From Reticulitermes speratus (lineage: Eukaryota > Arthropoda > Insecta > Blattodea > Rhinotermitidae): 64,000 bases of DNA. The stretch is taken from assembly GCA_021186555.1 (NCBI GenBank), contig JAJKFL010000427.1, positions 20,546,505 to 20,610,504 of the forward strand. Direction: 5' to 3'. The position numbers and the translations under genes are program-made. Numbering within the stretch: position 1 is the stretch's first letter; every line of letters starts with the position of its first letter. This document shows positions 29,500 to 42,300 of this stretch, one piece after another. The notes under the pieces are model-generated. The model did not search any database. It saw only the letters and a program-made list of their open reading frames with translations, and was not told the origin of the DNA.

Positions 29500-30684
29500 A
29501 AGAGCGTTCAAAACGCGGCAGTTGAAACGCTTTTTTTGCTTCGTTTTTCAGAACATGAGTAATGTAATGGAGCAAACTGCACGAGCATTGTTACTGCCGC
29601 GTTTTTACTAACACTGGTCCACCGACACAATTCCTTTAGATTTCTTCTTTGAGGATATATTAAGGACAGTGTTCACACGCCAACCCCAAATGTATCAACA
29701 ATCACTAGGTCATCCGCGTAAGCACAGAGCTGGCTAGATTTTAGGAAGTGTTCCTTTCTGATCTATTTTATTTATGATGCTGTGGAGGGCAATGTTAAAG
29801 AGGGTAGTAGACAGTCCATCTCATTGTTTCAATCCCGCGTTGAACTGAAATAGCTCACTAAGTTTATTTCGAACTTTAACCTTAGCATTTCTCTTCTGCC
29901 AACACGTACAAAATATCCCTCAAGTCAGGACTCACAAATTCTACTATCTATTGCATTCCAGAGGCCGGTTACCTGAATCGTGATTCCCACCACTCAACTG
30001 TCTCTAGAAACGAGATCTTCATTTCCACATCCCCTATACACCCAGTTATACTAAAGGTATGATTCTTGTTGGTCGCAACAGTAAGTATACTACAGGTCAT
30101 GTCTGCCATCGAGCAGGATGATGTAGTGATAATTATCTAGACTTGCCCGTTTCGAAGTTAATACTTGAAATTATTGGGTTCAGGCAAATTCTCCGTACAA
30201 TTTATTTCCATTTCCAAGTTCTCGCAAAGACGTGAAGTCATGGACACTGTAAATTAACGAATCACAGATCGGAATATAGTCGTAATGGTGGAAATTAGTT
30301 TGCGAAATGTTATCACTTTTCTTCATTTTTAAATGTCCCTGAATTCTACATTCAGGTGAGTTTTAACCTGTCTGTCAAGATTGTCCACACACAGAATAAA
30401 TTAGGGATATGTTTTCGTACGTTTTTATGTACTTTACTGCATGAATCTGTATATTTAAGTCGCATTTTGTTATAACCTCTTCGAAGCTTTCTGTTTTGAC
30501 TAAGATATGTATTGATTTCTAGTCTGTTTATATTTTTAGAGCAAGGGTTGACTTTTTGTGCGGTTAGATATGAAGCCTGTATTATTATTTTACATTATAT
30601 TCACCGTGGTTAAAATAAAAGCTACTGTATTATTATGTTCAGATCTAAATACAGTGTTAATGTGTTCATGTCACATTAATTTGA
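29500..30684. other. intergenic, no gene recognised
   Basis: The stretch 29,640-29,920 keeps faint non-LTR retrotransposon words on the minus strand (gtatcaacaatcactaggtc, acagagctggctagatttta). Beyond that nothing was identified. Confidence 0.4.
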
Positions 30685-31437
30685 AATACGGTTATCATAT
30701 ATCCATCAGTAGAAAAGAGGACATCTCCCACGTATTGACCATAGAAAGAGGACATGGCAGCGAAAAAGGAGGTTAAAAAAGAGGATATGCAAATATTCAA
30801 AATTTTATTAAATGTAAGTGCGTCTCAACGTTTCTCTGCTAATATTTCTTTAAGTTTCATGGGTATGAAATTCAGAGGAAGACGTTTTTAAACATGTTTT
30901 GACTGAGTGCAAGTTGTTCAGAATTTCCGCGTCGAAGTTTTCCGAGACATTCCAAAGGTCAACTGCTAAGTCTCTCTTTATTTTTTTGTACTCGGACAGT
31001 GACATAGGCATGCGCACGGGGTGTGCTGGATGTACCCAAGTACACCTTATGTCCCAAAAAAACATCTAAAATTTGGTCTTTGTATCTCATTTTTTAAGTC
31101 TGTGCTTTTAAGCAGAGTTTATTTATAAATGAAAATAGTTACGTTTTCGTTTCTTTGGTGAATAAAAAATAAACTTCCATGGGTGCACACCCTAATTAAA
31201 TGTGCTGAGCACGCTCATGGACAATGATAACATAATATTACAATTATGCATTTCTTTAACAGTAGTATAATATTTTTGTTTTCATTTTCAGTAACAATGA
31301 CATATGAAAAAGCTTTAATAAATAAAAAATAGTAAAGAAAACGGACAGTTCTACAAATTTAAAAAGCCCGGGGACGGAAATGTTTGGATTGAAAAAGAGG
31401 AACTGTCCGGGGAAAAGAGGACTACGGTATCCCTATT
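30685..31437. mobile_element. hAT-like remnant
   Basis: The right end reads gtccggggaaaagaggacta then cggtatccctat; the left end has gttatcatatatccatcagt and aaaagaggacatctcccacg. Such termini resemble hAT-type inverted repeats. No transposase is readable. An unknown 200-bp insert with tacccaagtacaccttatg lies in the middle. Confidence 0.4.
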
Positions 31438-31544
31438 TAAAACGACTGTCCGTCTCCTAGGAAGTATAATTCATACTCTATAATAACATTTTTTAACACT
31501 GTATATGTAAATTGGTTGTATTAATTTTATATTCCTCCGTATTA

Positions 31545-31625
31545 CTATCTCCCCGAGGATGGCGAATTATCGCTGAAACAGGTAGGACAGTTCATGTATA
31601 TGGATGATTTTATATAAATTTTGTG
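31545..31625 (+). repeat. hairpin-core repeat copy
   Basis: ctccccgaggatggcgaatt, then atcgctgaaacaggtaggac; a diverged copy with GAGGA in place of CTGATGA. Confidence 0.45.
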
Positions 31626-32329
31626 CAGTTGTTGGTGTATACATGTGATCTTTCATACAATTTAATCTTACTGCAATCAAAAGTTACGACAGGAGTGTAA
31701 TCATATTCCGTGTTCACCGTTATTCAAACTAGAAGAGGTTATAATTACTGTACATATTACGTCCTGTAATGAAACATGATAAAGAATTTCGTAAAGTACA
31801 GTGAATACATTACCTTCACGGGTGTTGCTACTGATGTCAGAGCTGTCACGATTTGTCACAAAATAACAACCTTCTTCAAAATCTGCATTTAACACTTCAC
31901 AACTCATACCTTATCACGATCTTAGCCAGAAAACTAACTAACATGAAACGTGTGCAGCATTTCAACAAAGCATAGAGATATGAAATTTGGATATTCTGCT
32001 AGTAGAAATAATTACATTTATTTAAACACTAATCTAAATGAACGATATCAATTAAAGTATATTTTCATTACCGCTTACAACGAAATATTTAATCTTTTTT
32101 CTTACGTGCCATACCGTGTGTTGTTGAATACTTAATTGCCGTTTTCATCAAATACAACACAACACAGGTTGTCAAACATTTGCGAAACCGCGGGCAATGA
32201 GGAAAATTGTTGAAATACGAGTGTCATATCAACTAAAATTAACAACGCTTCACAGATCCTTACATACCTCACTATCCGTGAGCCATTAAGTAACGAAATT
32301 TGAAGCATTATCTGAAATTCACGAATCCT

Positions 32330-32790
32330 TCTTGAAAATCTAATAATCGCTTAGTTGATTATTCACCACGTTTTCCTACTAAATTTCTGCAGGAATTTCT
32401 CGTCTTCCATCCATCTCATCCTGCTTTATTTGAAAGCCCTAATAATATGATGAATAGTACAAACATTAAAGCTCCAAATTACGTAGTTCTCCCAACAGTC
32501 CTCTTCCTTTCTCTCAGGGGTCTGGAATTTCTTCTCGGCACCCTGCTCTGAAACACCCTCATTCACTTAGAGTGACAGACCAAATTTCATACCCATGTTA
32601 AACAACAAGAAAAGCAACGGTTATGTATATTTTTAAGCTTTATGTTTTTAGATAGGAGAGGGGCAAACAAATGTTCTGAGCTGAGTGGTGACAAGCATTC
32701 CCTGAATTTAATCTTTTGCAGATTTCTTCATGGATGAAATTTTCATTTGCAGTCCTAACTTTCCTTTCAAAATATATGAGCTTTGCTGAA
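32330..32790 (-). mobile_element. strongly decayed non-LTR retrotransposon fragment
   Basis: Keeps word order of the family (cttcttgaaaatctaataat, catccatctcatcctgcttt, ggcaccctgctctgaaacac) with many substitutions. Confidence 0.55.
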
Positions 32791-33384
32791 CTGATGAACT
32801 ATCTGTACACCACGATTTGATTTAAGATACATTTGACAAGACCACCTTGCACTGTCACCTCACGTTTGTATTGATTAATTTCTTATCAGCAGCGATTAAC
32901 ATTGTGGCCAAAGGAAATTTGGAAGTGTGGGCAACACTAGTTCCACTTAATGTTGGGCATTAAGTTTATGGTAATAAATCTTTGAAAAATGTAAACCTTT
33001 TTAAGGTAAGTTCTTTATGCAGTGATGGCATTAACAACTGAAACAAGATGTGTGACTGTGGTATGAAGATAGAATGTATTTGTACAGATTCTTCATGAAG
33101 TGCTGTCTATGTATTGTCTGTTACAAACATGGCAATGAGTGTAGCTTTGAGGTTATGACCTACGACTTAAGTGGGAGTAATCGTGAAGAGTGGATATAAG
33201 AAGGTAAATTGGATGTTACACACAGAAATGTATTATTAAACGTGCATCATATTGACTTAATTGTTCATGCTAGCCTCAATACAAGATTTAGACACTTCAA
33301 AGATAGCTTTTCTTTTGGTACACATAATCTACCAGTGGTATTAGATTTGTAATTATTTTCATACATGATAATTTAAGATTAGAG

Positions 33385-33500
33385 TCTTCTGGTATGTGAT
33401 GTCATGTAATTTGGTAGATAGGTACCAGCATGTCAGAGGAACCTGCTGCCACCATCTTCAGACTAGAATGCTTTCAGAAAGCATTGTTGCAAAGATATAG
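33385..33500 (-). repeat. hairpin-core repeat copy
   Basis: The minus strand reads GTCTGAAGATGGTGGCAGCA, GGTTCCTCTGACATGCTGGT and ATCTACCAAATTACATGACA. Confidence 0.55.
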
Positions 33501-34149
33501 AGACAAGAGTGGAAGAATATATTTGACATTCTGGAAACAAAATTTACCTCTTATTTAAAGATGACCAGCTGTTGCTAACAAAGGCTGAAAATACCACACA
33601 CATGTGCAGTGCTCAGGCAAAATCTCAAGGCCTAACACCAAGAAAACATAAGTGGTGACTGATACAGACTTTTCTCTTTTTTTAATATTTTTGTCTTTGT
33701 TGGTGGTAACAAATTAAGGAATTTTGCTTTGGATCTTAAGTCTTTTATGTCACAGCTGATTCTCATGTTTAGGATTTCCTGTTTCGTTGATGATTTACTG
33801 TTTACTCTTTCTCAACCTGTTAGCCTTTTTTGTTTGTCTCACTAATTTTCTTTTCCAATCTTCCAGCCTTTCTCTATGAACAATTCAGCTGTTCACACTT
33901 TTGGATTATGTAATATACTGTCCCTTACATAGGATATGTGCAAGATATCATTTTTTTTTTAAAGGTAGATCAAAAAGGACAGTAGGAAAATAAATTACTG
34001 GATTACTTCAAAGATGCTTCCTCCCATCAGCCTTGACTTTTCAGTTGTTGACAATAACACAAGTGGATTTGTTGAGCCCTGTATATACAAGTACACAGAT
34101 GTCTATAAGTAATCTTTACATTTTTAATCTTGTATCAGAGCACATCTGA

Positions 34150-34460
34150 GGCACAATTAAGGCATACAAACCGTCTGAAAGATCAGCTCAAAAAACACTA
34201 TGAAAAACCAGTAAAGTTCAATGTGTGCATCACAAGTTGCCTGAGCAACGTCAAATATTCAAATTCCTGCCACACTTTCTGCGGAATACTGTGGTCAGTT
34301 CTTGCCCAGGTCCCTGTAATCCCCATCTTGAGCTCTTTCATATAGTCAGCAGTGGAGGGCTACAGACGTTGTCCTTAACAAGACTCAAAAGAAAGAAACG
34401 AATGGCTGTGATGTCTGGTGGTCTTGGAGCCATCTCACACAGTGCTTGGACCAAACAACA
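34150..34460 (-). pseudogene. decayed DDE transposase C-terminal remnant
   Basis: The minus strand, with stops, reads PPRPPDITAIRFFLLSLVK then DNVCSPPL, and later CTHIELYWFF. This pattern resembles the C-terminal part of insect Tc1/mariner-superfamily transposases (SPDLTPxDFFLWG ... HIE). Only about 90 residues are traceable. Confidence 0.5.
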
Positions 34461-34756
34461 ATCAATGACTTACTTGGTGGATCCTTTCCTTATCCATACC
34501 AAAACTGTTGTTCCACTATGACAACAGGTTTCACTTCATTAAATCCTAAGGCACAAATGCTTTTTCTGATCCAGATACAACTTGCAATACTGAGGAATAC
34601 AGTTCCACCTAATGGCCAAAATATGCAGTAGGGTGCAATCTAGGTGCCAAATTCAAAATTTTGAGTTATATTTTGCAATGGTATTTAATTCAGCTGTATC
34701 TTAAGCGCTCTCTGGCTAAACACAGATTAAATAGACTATTTACAGACACAAGTATG

Positions 34757-34792
34757 TACATTATTATGTATGTATGTATGTATGTATGTAAT
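34757..34792. repeat. (TATG)n microsatellite
   Basis: About seven TATG units. Confidence 0.95.
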
Positions 34793-34849
34793 ACACACAC
34801 GTTCATGACAACAAATTTCATATTTCTTGCTCCAGTCATGCATTAATTA

Positions 34850-36238
34850 TTTCTGAAAACATATATCCAACAAGCAGGTCATATTCTTTGTGCTCTACAA
34901 AAACAAACTTGTGAAGTTTGTAGTTACCAGTTTGTGGTACAAAATTAAAGACATTATGAAAATAGCAGAGCTTCCAGGGGACTGATTTTTATACAAAGTT
35001 TCATGCAGGTAAGTCAGTTAGGTGTCTGAGGAAGGAGCCCCAATAAACATGGTAACAAATTGATAAAGATCATGGCATTAAGGAAATTCATAATTTAATA
35101 TCTAAATACATTACAAACATACTTATAAAAATACATTATACATAAGGAAATATGGCCACACAGTTTTTAAACGACTAGCAAATTGCACGCTGATATAATT
35201 CAGGCAAATACATGAAAAGATTTTGCATCATTTATACACTTAAAAGTGAAATATTTGTAACTTTATACAGCAATGTTTGTAGTATATACTTCAAGGGACA
35301 AAGGTTTGTGTGGTTTTCTTAATTCAAATTTTTTACTGAAAAACCACAGGGACTACTTTTATTAAATTTAACAAAGAAATTAAAACTAAAAGTTTACATG
35401 CAACAAACCTCAATGAACCATACATTAGTTTAGGTCGTGAAGAAGTACTCATTCTCCATTAAGTTGAAATAATTTTTTCTGTAACATTTTAAAAACAATA
35501 TAGATAAATAACACACAATCTTGGTGAAGTGAAAATTTAGTTAAATGTGACATATAAAACAGTAAAGATTGATAACTTCAAGGTTGACAGTTTCCAACAC
35601 ACTGGAAAAATTATCTTAAAACTTGGTCTTAATTTGATCAAGGCACAAAAAGCATAGCTCTGCAGTGATGTAATTACCAATCTACAACCTTGAACAGAAT
35701 TATAATCTGATGTGTCACATAATTTTTCTGCAACTGGTACACAAATTGAAGCAAATACTTTGAAAGAACTGTATGTGTTGGTGCATTAGAAGAGTACAGT
35801 CTGATAAATAGGCAGTTGCAATACTTTCACATTGCTGTTGAGAACTGATCCAATGCTGAACAATCTAGGAAACACCGTAGCATAAGCAGTAGTTGGTACT
35901 TCCTGTTCTCAGTTTTCATCTCACTGTACATACACAATGTACTCGTTTTAGTCGTTCAAGAGTTTCCAGGAATTAATTTAGTGAAAGTTATACAACAGCA
36001 CTCTTGTTCGATACTTATAAATTACTCTTCTGGTTTCAAATCATCATCAAGTCACTTATGGTCCCTATTCTGGAATGTTTAGCTGCTATTCAACTTACAC
36101 TACTGACCTCTAGCAATAAATATGGCAATAACTGGCAATACAGGAATCCTAACAGATCTTGAAACACATTCAACCAGACTTCAGTTGCAGTCATCTTGAG
36201 GCACATGAAGTGTTTCATTGCATACATCACAAGCTCTG
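34850..36238 (-). other. likely Rab32 3' UTR / downstream flank
   Basis: AT-rich sequence without recognisable coding capacity, directly downstream of the Rab32 stop. A minus-strand AATAAA near 35,357-35,362 is one possible polyadenylation signal. About 36,000-36,080 contains a short copy of the TGATGATG...GAAAC hairpin family. Confidence 0.35.
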
Positions 36239-36352
36239 TCAGCAAGAACACGTCTTGCTCTTCTGCTGTCTTTGGTTTCTTCCATCAAGAGTAAATCTCT
36301 CCACATCTTTTGGAGATTCATTATTGTGTATCATCTTGTCATTCTGCAAAAT
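36239..36352 (-). CDS. Rab32: Rab32 exon 5: C-terminal tail and stop
   Basis: Acceptor ccttccag, then 37 codons beginning ILQNDKMIHNNE and ending KSKTCSC followed by TGA (36,239-36,241). ILQND continues the last helix of the GTPase fold exactly where expected. The CXC end is the substrate form for Rab geranylgeranyl transferase. Confidence 0.93.
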   Translation of the reverse strand: MLQNDKMIHNNESPKDVERFTLDGRNQRQQKSKTCSC

Positions 36353-39300
36353 CTGGAAGGAATATGATAAGAATGAACTTTTTTTTTGGTTACTTAAAGC
36401 AGAAAACAAAAAGTTGAAATTTATTAACGAACTAACAAACCAACAGTATGGAGCAGCCCTTCTTGAGAAGCTAATAGGTTCTCAGCCAGTTCAGAAATTT
36501 CCTTACTTTATAGAACCAAAAGGTTCATTACCATGTTCACCAAGTCTACCACTTGCCCCTATCCCAAACCAGATGAATCCAATTCTACTTCTTTAAGATC
36601 CATATTAATTTTATCTTCCAATCCATGCCCATGTCTTCCAAGTGACTGACATTTAGAAGCATTAAAATATCCAGCATTATCTTCGAGATTTATGGGTCTT
36701 GGTAATTTAACACTAGTTTATCAACTTCAGAAGTTTAACACATTTTTAACTGTCTAATTATATTATAATGGTGTTATGATATTTGTGAATGGAAAGAGTT
36801 TGAATGGAATCAGGCATGACCTGGATACACTATCCCAACACATGAACAGAGGGACTGAGGAAAATCAAACCACACAGAGTTGCAGTCAGGGTAGATGGTC
36901 TCAAGGTCGCTATGGTTACCATGCAAATAAAGTAGGAGAATTAGCCCTTTGAACCTGGAAATTCATCCACATAATATTTACAAGTACTTCTATTGTTCTG
37001 TGTTTCCACAGTAAATTGTTATTATATGTACAAAATAATTACGTACTGTACTTGTAACTAGAAGATGTAGCCATTCTTGGCCCACAAAATGGCTGTCTTT
37101 CTTATCAGCATCACACATTTTAGTTTCAGATTAAATGTAAAAAAATCTTAATCTGATCTGAAAATGTCAGATGATACCTTCCTTTGTTGACAGTGATGAA
37201 GAAATAAAATGGAAATTTATAAGTTATTGGGAGCAATGTATATGCCAGTGAAGGTCTGGAATGCTGGAAACTGGTATCAGTTTCTTCAGCCATGTTTCAT
37301 AGCTCAACTGATGATTGTGGTAGGTGAAAATTTGGAAACACTGGCCATGGAGAAGAGGGAAGTTGTATGAATAAGCATGCTGTCGAAGGGAATGGTGAAG
37401 GTGAGTTGCAATGGGAAACAGGGAAGTTTGATGCAGGACATCATAGTGTCTCTTGACAAAAATGGCTCAGCTTAAGCACTGAAATGGTTAATCTCCATAC
37501 ACAGTTTTATTTACTGATTAAAAATATGGGGGGAAAAATTAATATGCACTATTGAGAACAATATTATTCTCGTTATTATAACATATGATGTTGGATGTAT
37601 GAAAATAGATGCTGACATATACTGGTAAACTGATACCAGCAACTGTGCAGTCTGCCTTGGATCTCACGATTTCATATATTTCTTGTGTTATCAGTCATTC
37701 AAGTCACAGTAATTTTGACACTATTTTAACTGCAGAGTGATGGCCCAGAGAAAGGACAAAGTGTTGCCTAGCACACGGGAAATGTGTTTATTCCAAAAGC
37801 AGGGGTAACACTGAAATCAATGCTCATAGTCTATATCTTTTCTGGGGTTTCATATCAACTGGCCTCACTGCAGCCTGTTACTGTTTCATCAAGATATATC
37901 ATTTCTATTTCTAAAAATTTCAGGATGAATGAAACAAGCATTTCTAATATTTAACGCTTTATCAAGTGGCAAAGCAACAGTTAGCACATTAATTAACTCC
38001 GCTGAGCATTTATTCCTGAAAAGCTAATGGGCATTCTTTCAGTCAAAGCCATTTCATGCAATCCAAAGGTTCAACAACATGTCTCAAGGGGACTGCCACC
38101 AGTCCCTATCCTTAGCCTGATGCATTCAGTTCACACTCTTATTTCACATCAATTTTCATATTATTGTCTTGCCCATTTACACATACTTTGTCTTCCAAGT
38201 AGTTTCTTGGTTGCAGGTTTTCTGACTAAAATTGTTTATGCTTTCCTCATTTCACCTATGCATGCTCTATAACCTGTCTATCTCATCTCCCTCAATTTGA
38301 TCTTAACAATTTGGTAAACACTAGAGATTATAAAGCTTTTCATTAGTAATTAATCACATGACAAGAGAACCAAATTGTGTAGTGATTAGTGTGATGTAGT
38401 TCTCCCTACAATAGCATCTGAAGGTGACCACTCAAGTTACATATATAAAAAATGTTACAGAACTTTTTTGTGATACTGATTATGCATGGTATTCAACATA
38501 GTTTTATGAACACAGCCCTAAAAGTCATTATACACAAGTAAATGTTTTATGTACAACACAGAAATACGCAAATTAAAAGAGTTTCAGAAGGAAAGGAATG
38601 AGGGCCCATATTCTTTTTAAATCTCATATTGCTACATAATGCCAATACAGTTTATTTATTTTACTACTGTAAAACACACAACTATCATTTGATATGGGCA
38701 CAAAGCTTGGTCTCTAACATTAAGTGAAGAAGATAGGCCGAGGGTGTTTGAGAATAAGGTACTGAGAAGATATCTGAACCTAAGAAAGAGAGAGAATGTA
38801 AGAGGATGATGGAGATATTCAAGGAGTTTCATGATTTATACTTGTGGCCAAATAAAATCAGGGTGATAAAATTGAGGAGGATGATATGGGCAAGGCATGT
38901 GGCACATATGGGAAGAGAACAAAAATGCATACACGGTTTATGTGGAGAAACCTGGGGAAAAGAGGTTCTTGGAAGACCTAAGTTTAGAGGGTAGGATAAT
39001 ATTAAAATGGTTCATAAAGCAATCACTTGGAAGGCTATGAACTGGATTGATCTGGCTGAGGATAGGGACAAGTGGCTGGCTTTTGTATGTTTTAGTTCCA
39101 TGAAATGCAGGGAAAGCCTCAACTAGCTGTGGAACTACTAGCTGTTATAGAAGGTCTCTGCTCCTAAGAACAGCTCACCTTTGTTACCAGGCATTTAGCA
39201 GCATCCTCAATGTTAATGTTCTCTTTTGCAGAGGTTTCAAACCAGGCAGTAAAGCCTCGCTCCTTGCAGTACTCATCCATTCTAGCAGGACTGTTTACTA

Positions 39301-42300
39301 ATCCCTCTTTCGGTTGATCACACTGAAAAGTCAAAGTAAATGCATATTTGTACAGTTAGCAAATTGAAAGGGAGAAACAGAACAAACCCAGGGTTAAAGA
39401 TCTTTTTGGTATGCAGATCTCAACACTACCAACTGTAATCAGGCATAGTGAAGGTATTATTTGTTCAAAAATATTTGTTTTGAAGCAGATTTTGTTTGGT
39501 ACTTGATTTCTTCCTGAAAATACTGTTACTTTTATTTTTTCTGTAGATATAATGATTTTTGTACAACATGGATAGAACAATCATTAAATGGCTGCCCACA
39601 GCTGACAAATGTGGTTAGATTCCCATCAGCAGTTAGGATCAACATGTGAAAATAGACAGAAAAGGGGAGGAAGGGAAGATTTACTTGAGACTTAAAAGCT
39701 TAGACATAACTTCCTTAACCTGCAACCAGCCCAGATCTAGTTGAACATGAAGCCTCAACTTCTAAAACCGAGGATATGCCTGTCCAGAAGTATTGCACAC
39801 CTCAGGGGCAGTGAAAGGTAGACAGCAATGATTAAATGATGATTAGAAGGTGAAGGAAACCGAAGGAACTCTTCCAATAACCTGTTTTGGTGCCATTTTA
39901 TCCATTGAGGATCACATACCCTGGATTAGACCCAAGGCATTATGGTGAGAAGCCAACATCCAAGAGATCTGGCACTTTGTCTAGCATTCAAAAAGTCAAA
40001 GTTATTGTTTGCTTCAAAATCAGCAGTCACCATTTGGAGCCCAATATTCCAGCCATAACTCTGTCTGGTACATTCAGTGGATGACAGCCTACCTTATTTG
40101 CTAGAAGCACACAAGGTATGGGGCTGCCGTCTGGTAGCTGCACCTTGCTATCTAAGTCCTGCTTCCACTTCACAACTGCATCAAATGTAGCAGCTCTAGT
40201 TACATCAAAAACAATGAATGCTCCAACCGCTTCCTTGTAATATACACGGGTCATATTTCCAAATCTCTCTTGACCTGAAATTGGAGACTCTATTAATACA
40301 AGGTAACAGCACTGTAGCTGTAAAAAATACAGTAAAAGCTGTGATATCTTGCACTGGAAGTTTTAGAAACTCAATTACCCAGAAACTAAGAGGCCCTTTA
40401 AAATTCACTATTCCATCAACTGGCACACTCAACACTGATTCTGAGAGTTTGACCATTAATTATTGGTGTCTTGCTGGTTTCTTAGTTTATATGTACACAA
40501 TATTATGTCAGTAGTTATGGAAAGGGAATAGAAAGTGTGGCAGGGAGAACAGGACAGGATATCAGGTGACAAATTAACTGGTTGGCATTGTCCATTAGGT
40601 TGCAAGGTACACTAAGATACACTTTAGGTATAACATTTTAATACCTGGAAAATTACAGTATCTGGTGACCCTTTGGTACTTTAGGTGCTGGATATCACAG
40701 CTTTTACTGTATTAATTTAGTACTGTTTACTGTTGTGTTTATACTCCAGGGTCTTTTCATGTGACAAATTTCTGTATGTTCATAGACATGTCACTGTATT
40801 AATATCAGAAATCCTTTTCTCCCGTGGTCGCTTCTCTGTAGCACCACCAGAAATTGACAGTTTGAAACCATCTGTCAACCACTTCCATCTGACATGGTAA
40901 AAAGGTAAGTTGTCCCTGTGCCTGCCATGAAGGTGTATGCGAAAAGTGGAGGTACTCATTATTAACTTTGGCACTAGATGAACTTGTGTGGTCAGCTTCA
41001 CAACCCAGCTCCTTTACCTCCAAAAAAGAACCCACGGTATCCACTGAAATGGAAGCTGGGTAAGCCCCAGAGCTAGTCTGGATGATATGAAGAAGAAAAT
41101 AATCTCTTGCCCCCTGCCAGAAACTGAACAGTCAATTCAATTCAATTCAATTTATTCACATCCATATTGTTACAAATGTAGCATCTGGACAAGTCACTAA
41201 GCGACTGAGCTATTCCAGCTCCTCACTTGACTTGGTTACCAATGAACTAGCTTGGCCCATTAAAGTGAGTGTAATCTAAAACAGAATCTGCATCAGTCTC
41301 ATTTGTCAGCTGCATTTCCTATCAGGATGGTTTGACACAAAAAGATGCTTTATTTCCACTGTTCTTTTTCCAGATGAGCGAGGTTATAATTGTTTTGACA
41401 CTCACAGCAAATTCATGATAAGATGGGAATCACAAATGCTGTTCAAGAGATTCTGTGAGTTTGTCATTAAATAAATATACATATTGTATTTGTCTAGTGC
41501 CCCCAGATATGGTCTGTGTTGACCTCTCCTACCTCTACACTCAAAGGCAAGGGCACAGATCCACTACTGAGGTGGGAAAACCCACGTGGTGGATTCTGTT
41601 GCCCCCAGTTATAGGGTCATCATGAGTGTCAGAGGCAACCTGCAGCTTAACATGAACTGGAAACCAAGGGGGTGGGGCCTGGTGCTCTGCACATTCTCAC
41701 AAGTATATCTCCAGTAAGAAAAGGTAAAGTTGTCCCTATACATGCCATAAAGGCACAGAGGGGAGTTGAGGTACAGCTCCACCCATTCTTAACCTGTGTA
41801 CTAGATGGAGGTCAGTAGTCAGCATCATGCATGGTCGTTTTATCCCCAGCACCAACTAAATAGCAGGCTATGTGGGCCCCAGAGGCCGTCTGGACGTTTT
41901 GGAGAAGAAATATATTTCTTGCCCCTACAGCAATTCGAACCCCGGATCATCCATCCCAGGTGCGCACCCAAAGGGAGGCTGCCAAGCTGCAGTCCCCCCC
42001 CCCCCCCCCGGTCGAAATTTAAAAAAGACAGATTTTGTAGACACAATGATATCAAACGTTTTAAGTGATTTATCTACCCTTCAGCCGAAATCAGCCATGA
42101 AATCGGCTAAGTAGTACAATAGAACCCTAAAAAATAAAGTACACTTAGAAAGTCTCCAATGAACTTAAAAAACCAAGAAGATTAGACCTCATGATTGAAA
42201 TTGGATCAGTTAGTCATGGAACATGTAGTTACAGTTATATGTATATAAATGCAGTTGAAAATACTGTTATGTTACAGTTACACGATTTTTATAACATTAC

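Noticed and set aside
34150-34521. plus-strand frames
   Set aside because: Transposase-like words are on the minus strand; the plus frames are shadows.
36159-36596. 145-codon plus-strand frame
   Set aside because: Runs across the complement of the last Rab32 exon and a retrotransposon tail.
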